This document shows positions 63,770 to 64,000 of a DNA stretch of 64,000 bases, piece by piece. A program made the position numbers and the translations under genes. Each line of letters opens with the position of its first letter. Positions within the stretch are counted from its first letter, which is position 1. Source of the stretch: Serinus canaria. Taxonomy: Eukaryota > Chordata > Aves > Passeriformes > Fringillidae. The notes beneath the pieces were generated by a model. That model was given only the letters and a program-made list of their open reading frames with translations. It did no database searches and had not been told where the DNA came from. The DNA lies in the NCBI RefSeq assembly GCF_022539315.1, contig NC_066337.1:4235234-4299233 (forward strand). Reading direction: 5' to 3'.

Positions 63770-64000
63770 AATTGTTGGAATTGCTTGAATTGTTTGAATT
63801 CTTTGAATTTTAGAGAACCATGATGATGGTTACAGAAAGAGGGATAATAATTGTTTGAGTTCTTTGAATTGTTTGAGTTCTTTGAATTGATTGAATTTTT
63901 TTAAATCTTTGAATTGTTTGAATTCTTTGAATTTTAGATAACCATGTCTATAAACAATGGTCACAGAAAGAGAGACAGTAATTGTTTGAATTGTTTGAAT
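63770..64000. repeat. GAATTGTTTGAATTCTTT repeat, continuing past the window
   Basis: Tandem TTTGAATTGTTTGAATTC units, interrupted by two copies of an ATGGTTACAGAAAGAG segment. Runs off the window edge. Confidence 0.88.

Overview
The window is vertebrate nuclear DNA. It carries interrupted genes with GT-AG introns, CpG-rich promoter sequence, CR1-type LINE 3' ends of the bird kind and very many minisatellites. The best reading is a bird, probably a songbird, and the assembly has one 500-base gap (8163-8662). The gene order HSPA8(+) BSX(+) JHY(-) CRTAM(-) is the inverted equivalent of the human 11q24 order CRTAM-JHY-BSX-HSPA8, which supports all four identifications.

Layout. (1) 1-1730: the last three coding exons and 3'UTR of HSPA8 (HSC70), with a U14 C/D-box snoRNA in the last intron. 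(2) 1.7-16.3 kb: no protein gene. It holds minisatellites, simple repeats, a CR1 fragment and several blocks of complex, homeodomain-site-rich sequence that look like conserved non-coding elements. (3) 16353-18412: complete three-exon BSX homeobox gene (234 aa) in a CpG-rich setting. (4) 18.8-28.9 kb: gene-free tandem arrays with two further candidate regulatory blocks. (5) 28917-47355: JHY on the minus strand, with eight coding exons joined in phase (577 aa). Its probable CpG-rich promoter near 49.5-49.7 kb contains a perfect RFX X-box. The introns hold arrays, CR1 copies, an LTR-like piece and two long inverted repeats. (6) 51842-62844: CRTAM on the minus strand, incomplete at its 5' end. 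Present are two exons of the second Ig domain, a strongly expanded stalk exon, a transmembrane exon and two cytoplasmic exons ending in a PDZ ligand. The signal peptide and V-type Ig exons lie beyond 64000.

The genes do not form a pathway. HSPA8 is a housekeeping chaperone and snoRNA host. BSX is a hypothalamic/pineal transcription factor. JHY is a motile-cilium gene. CRTAM is a lymphocyte adhesion receptor. The most unusual features are the 36-bp coding minisatellite that makes up most of the CRTAM stalk (about 19 twelve-residue repeats), a second small coding repeat in the CRTAM tail, the X-box beside a minisatellite at the JHY promoter, and a perfect 27-bp-arm palindrome in JHY's 5' intron. 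Exon limits were set by hand from splice sites, phase continuity and remembered family features. No alignment was run.
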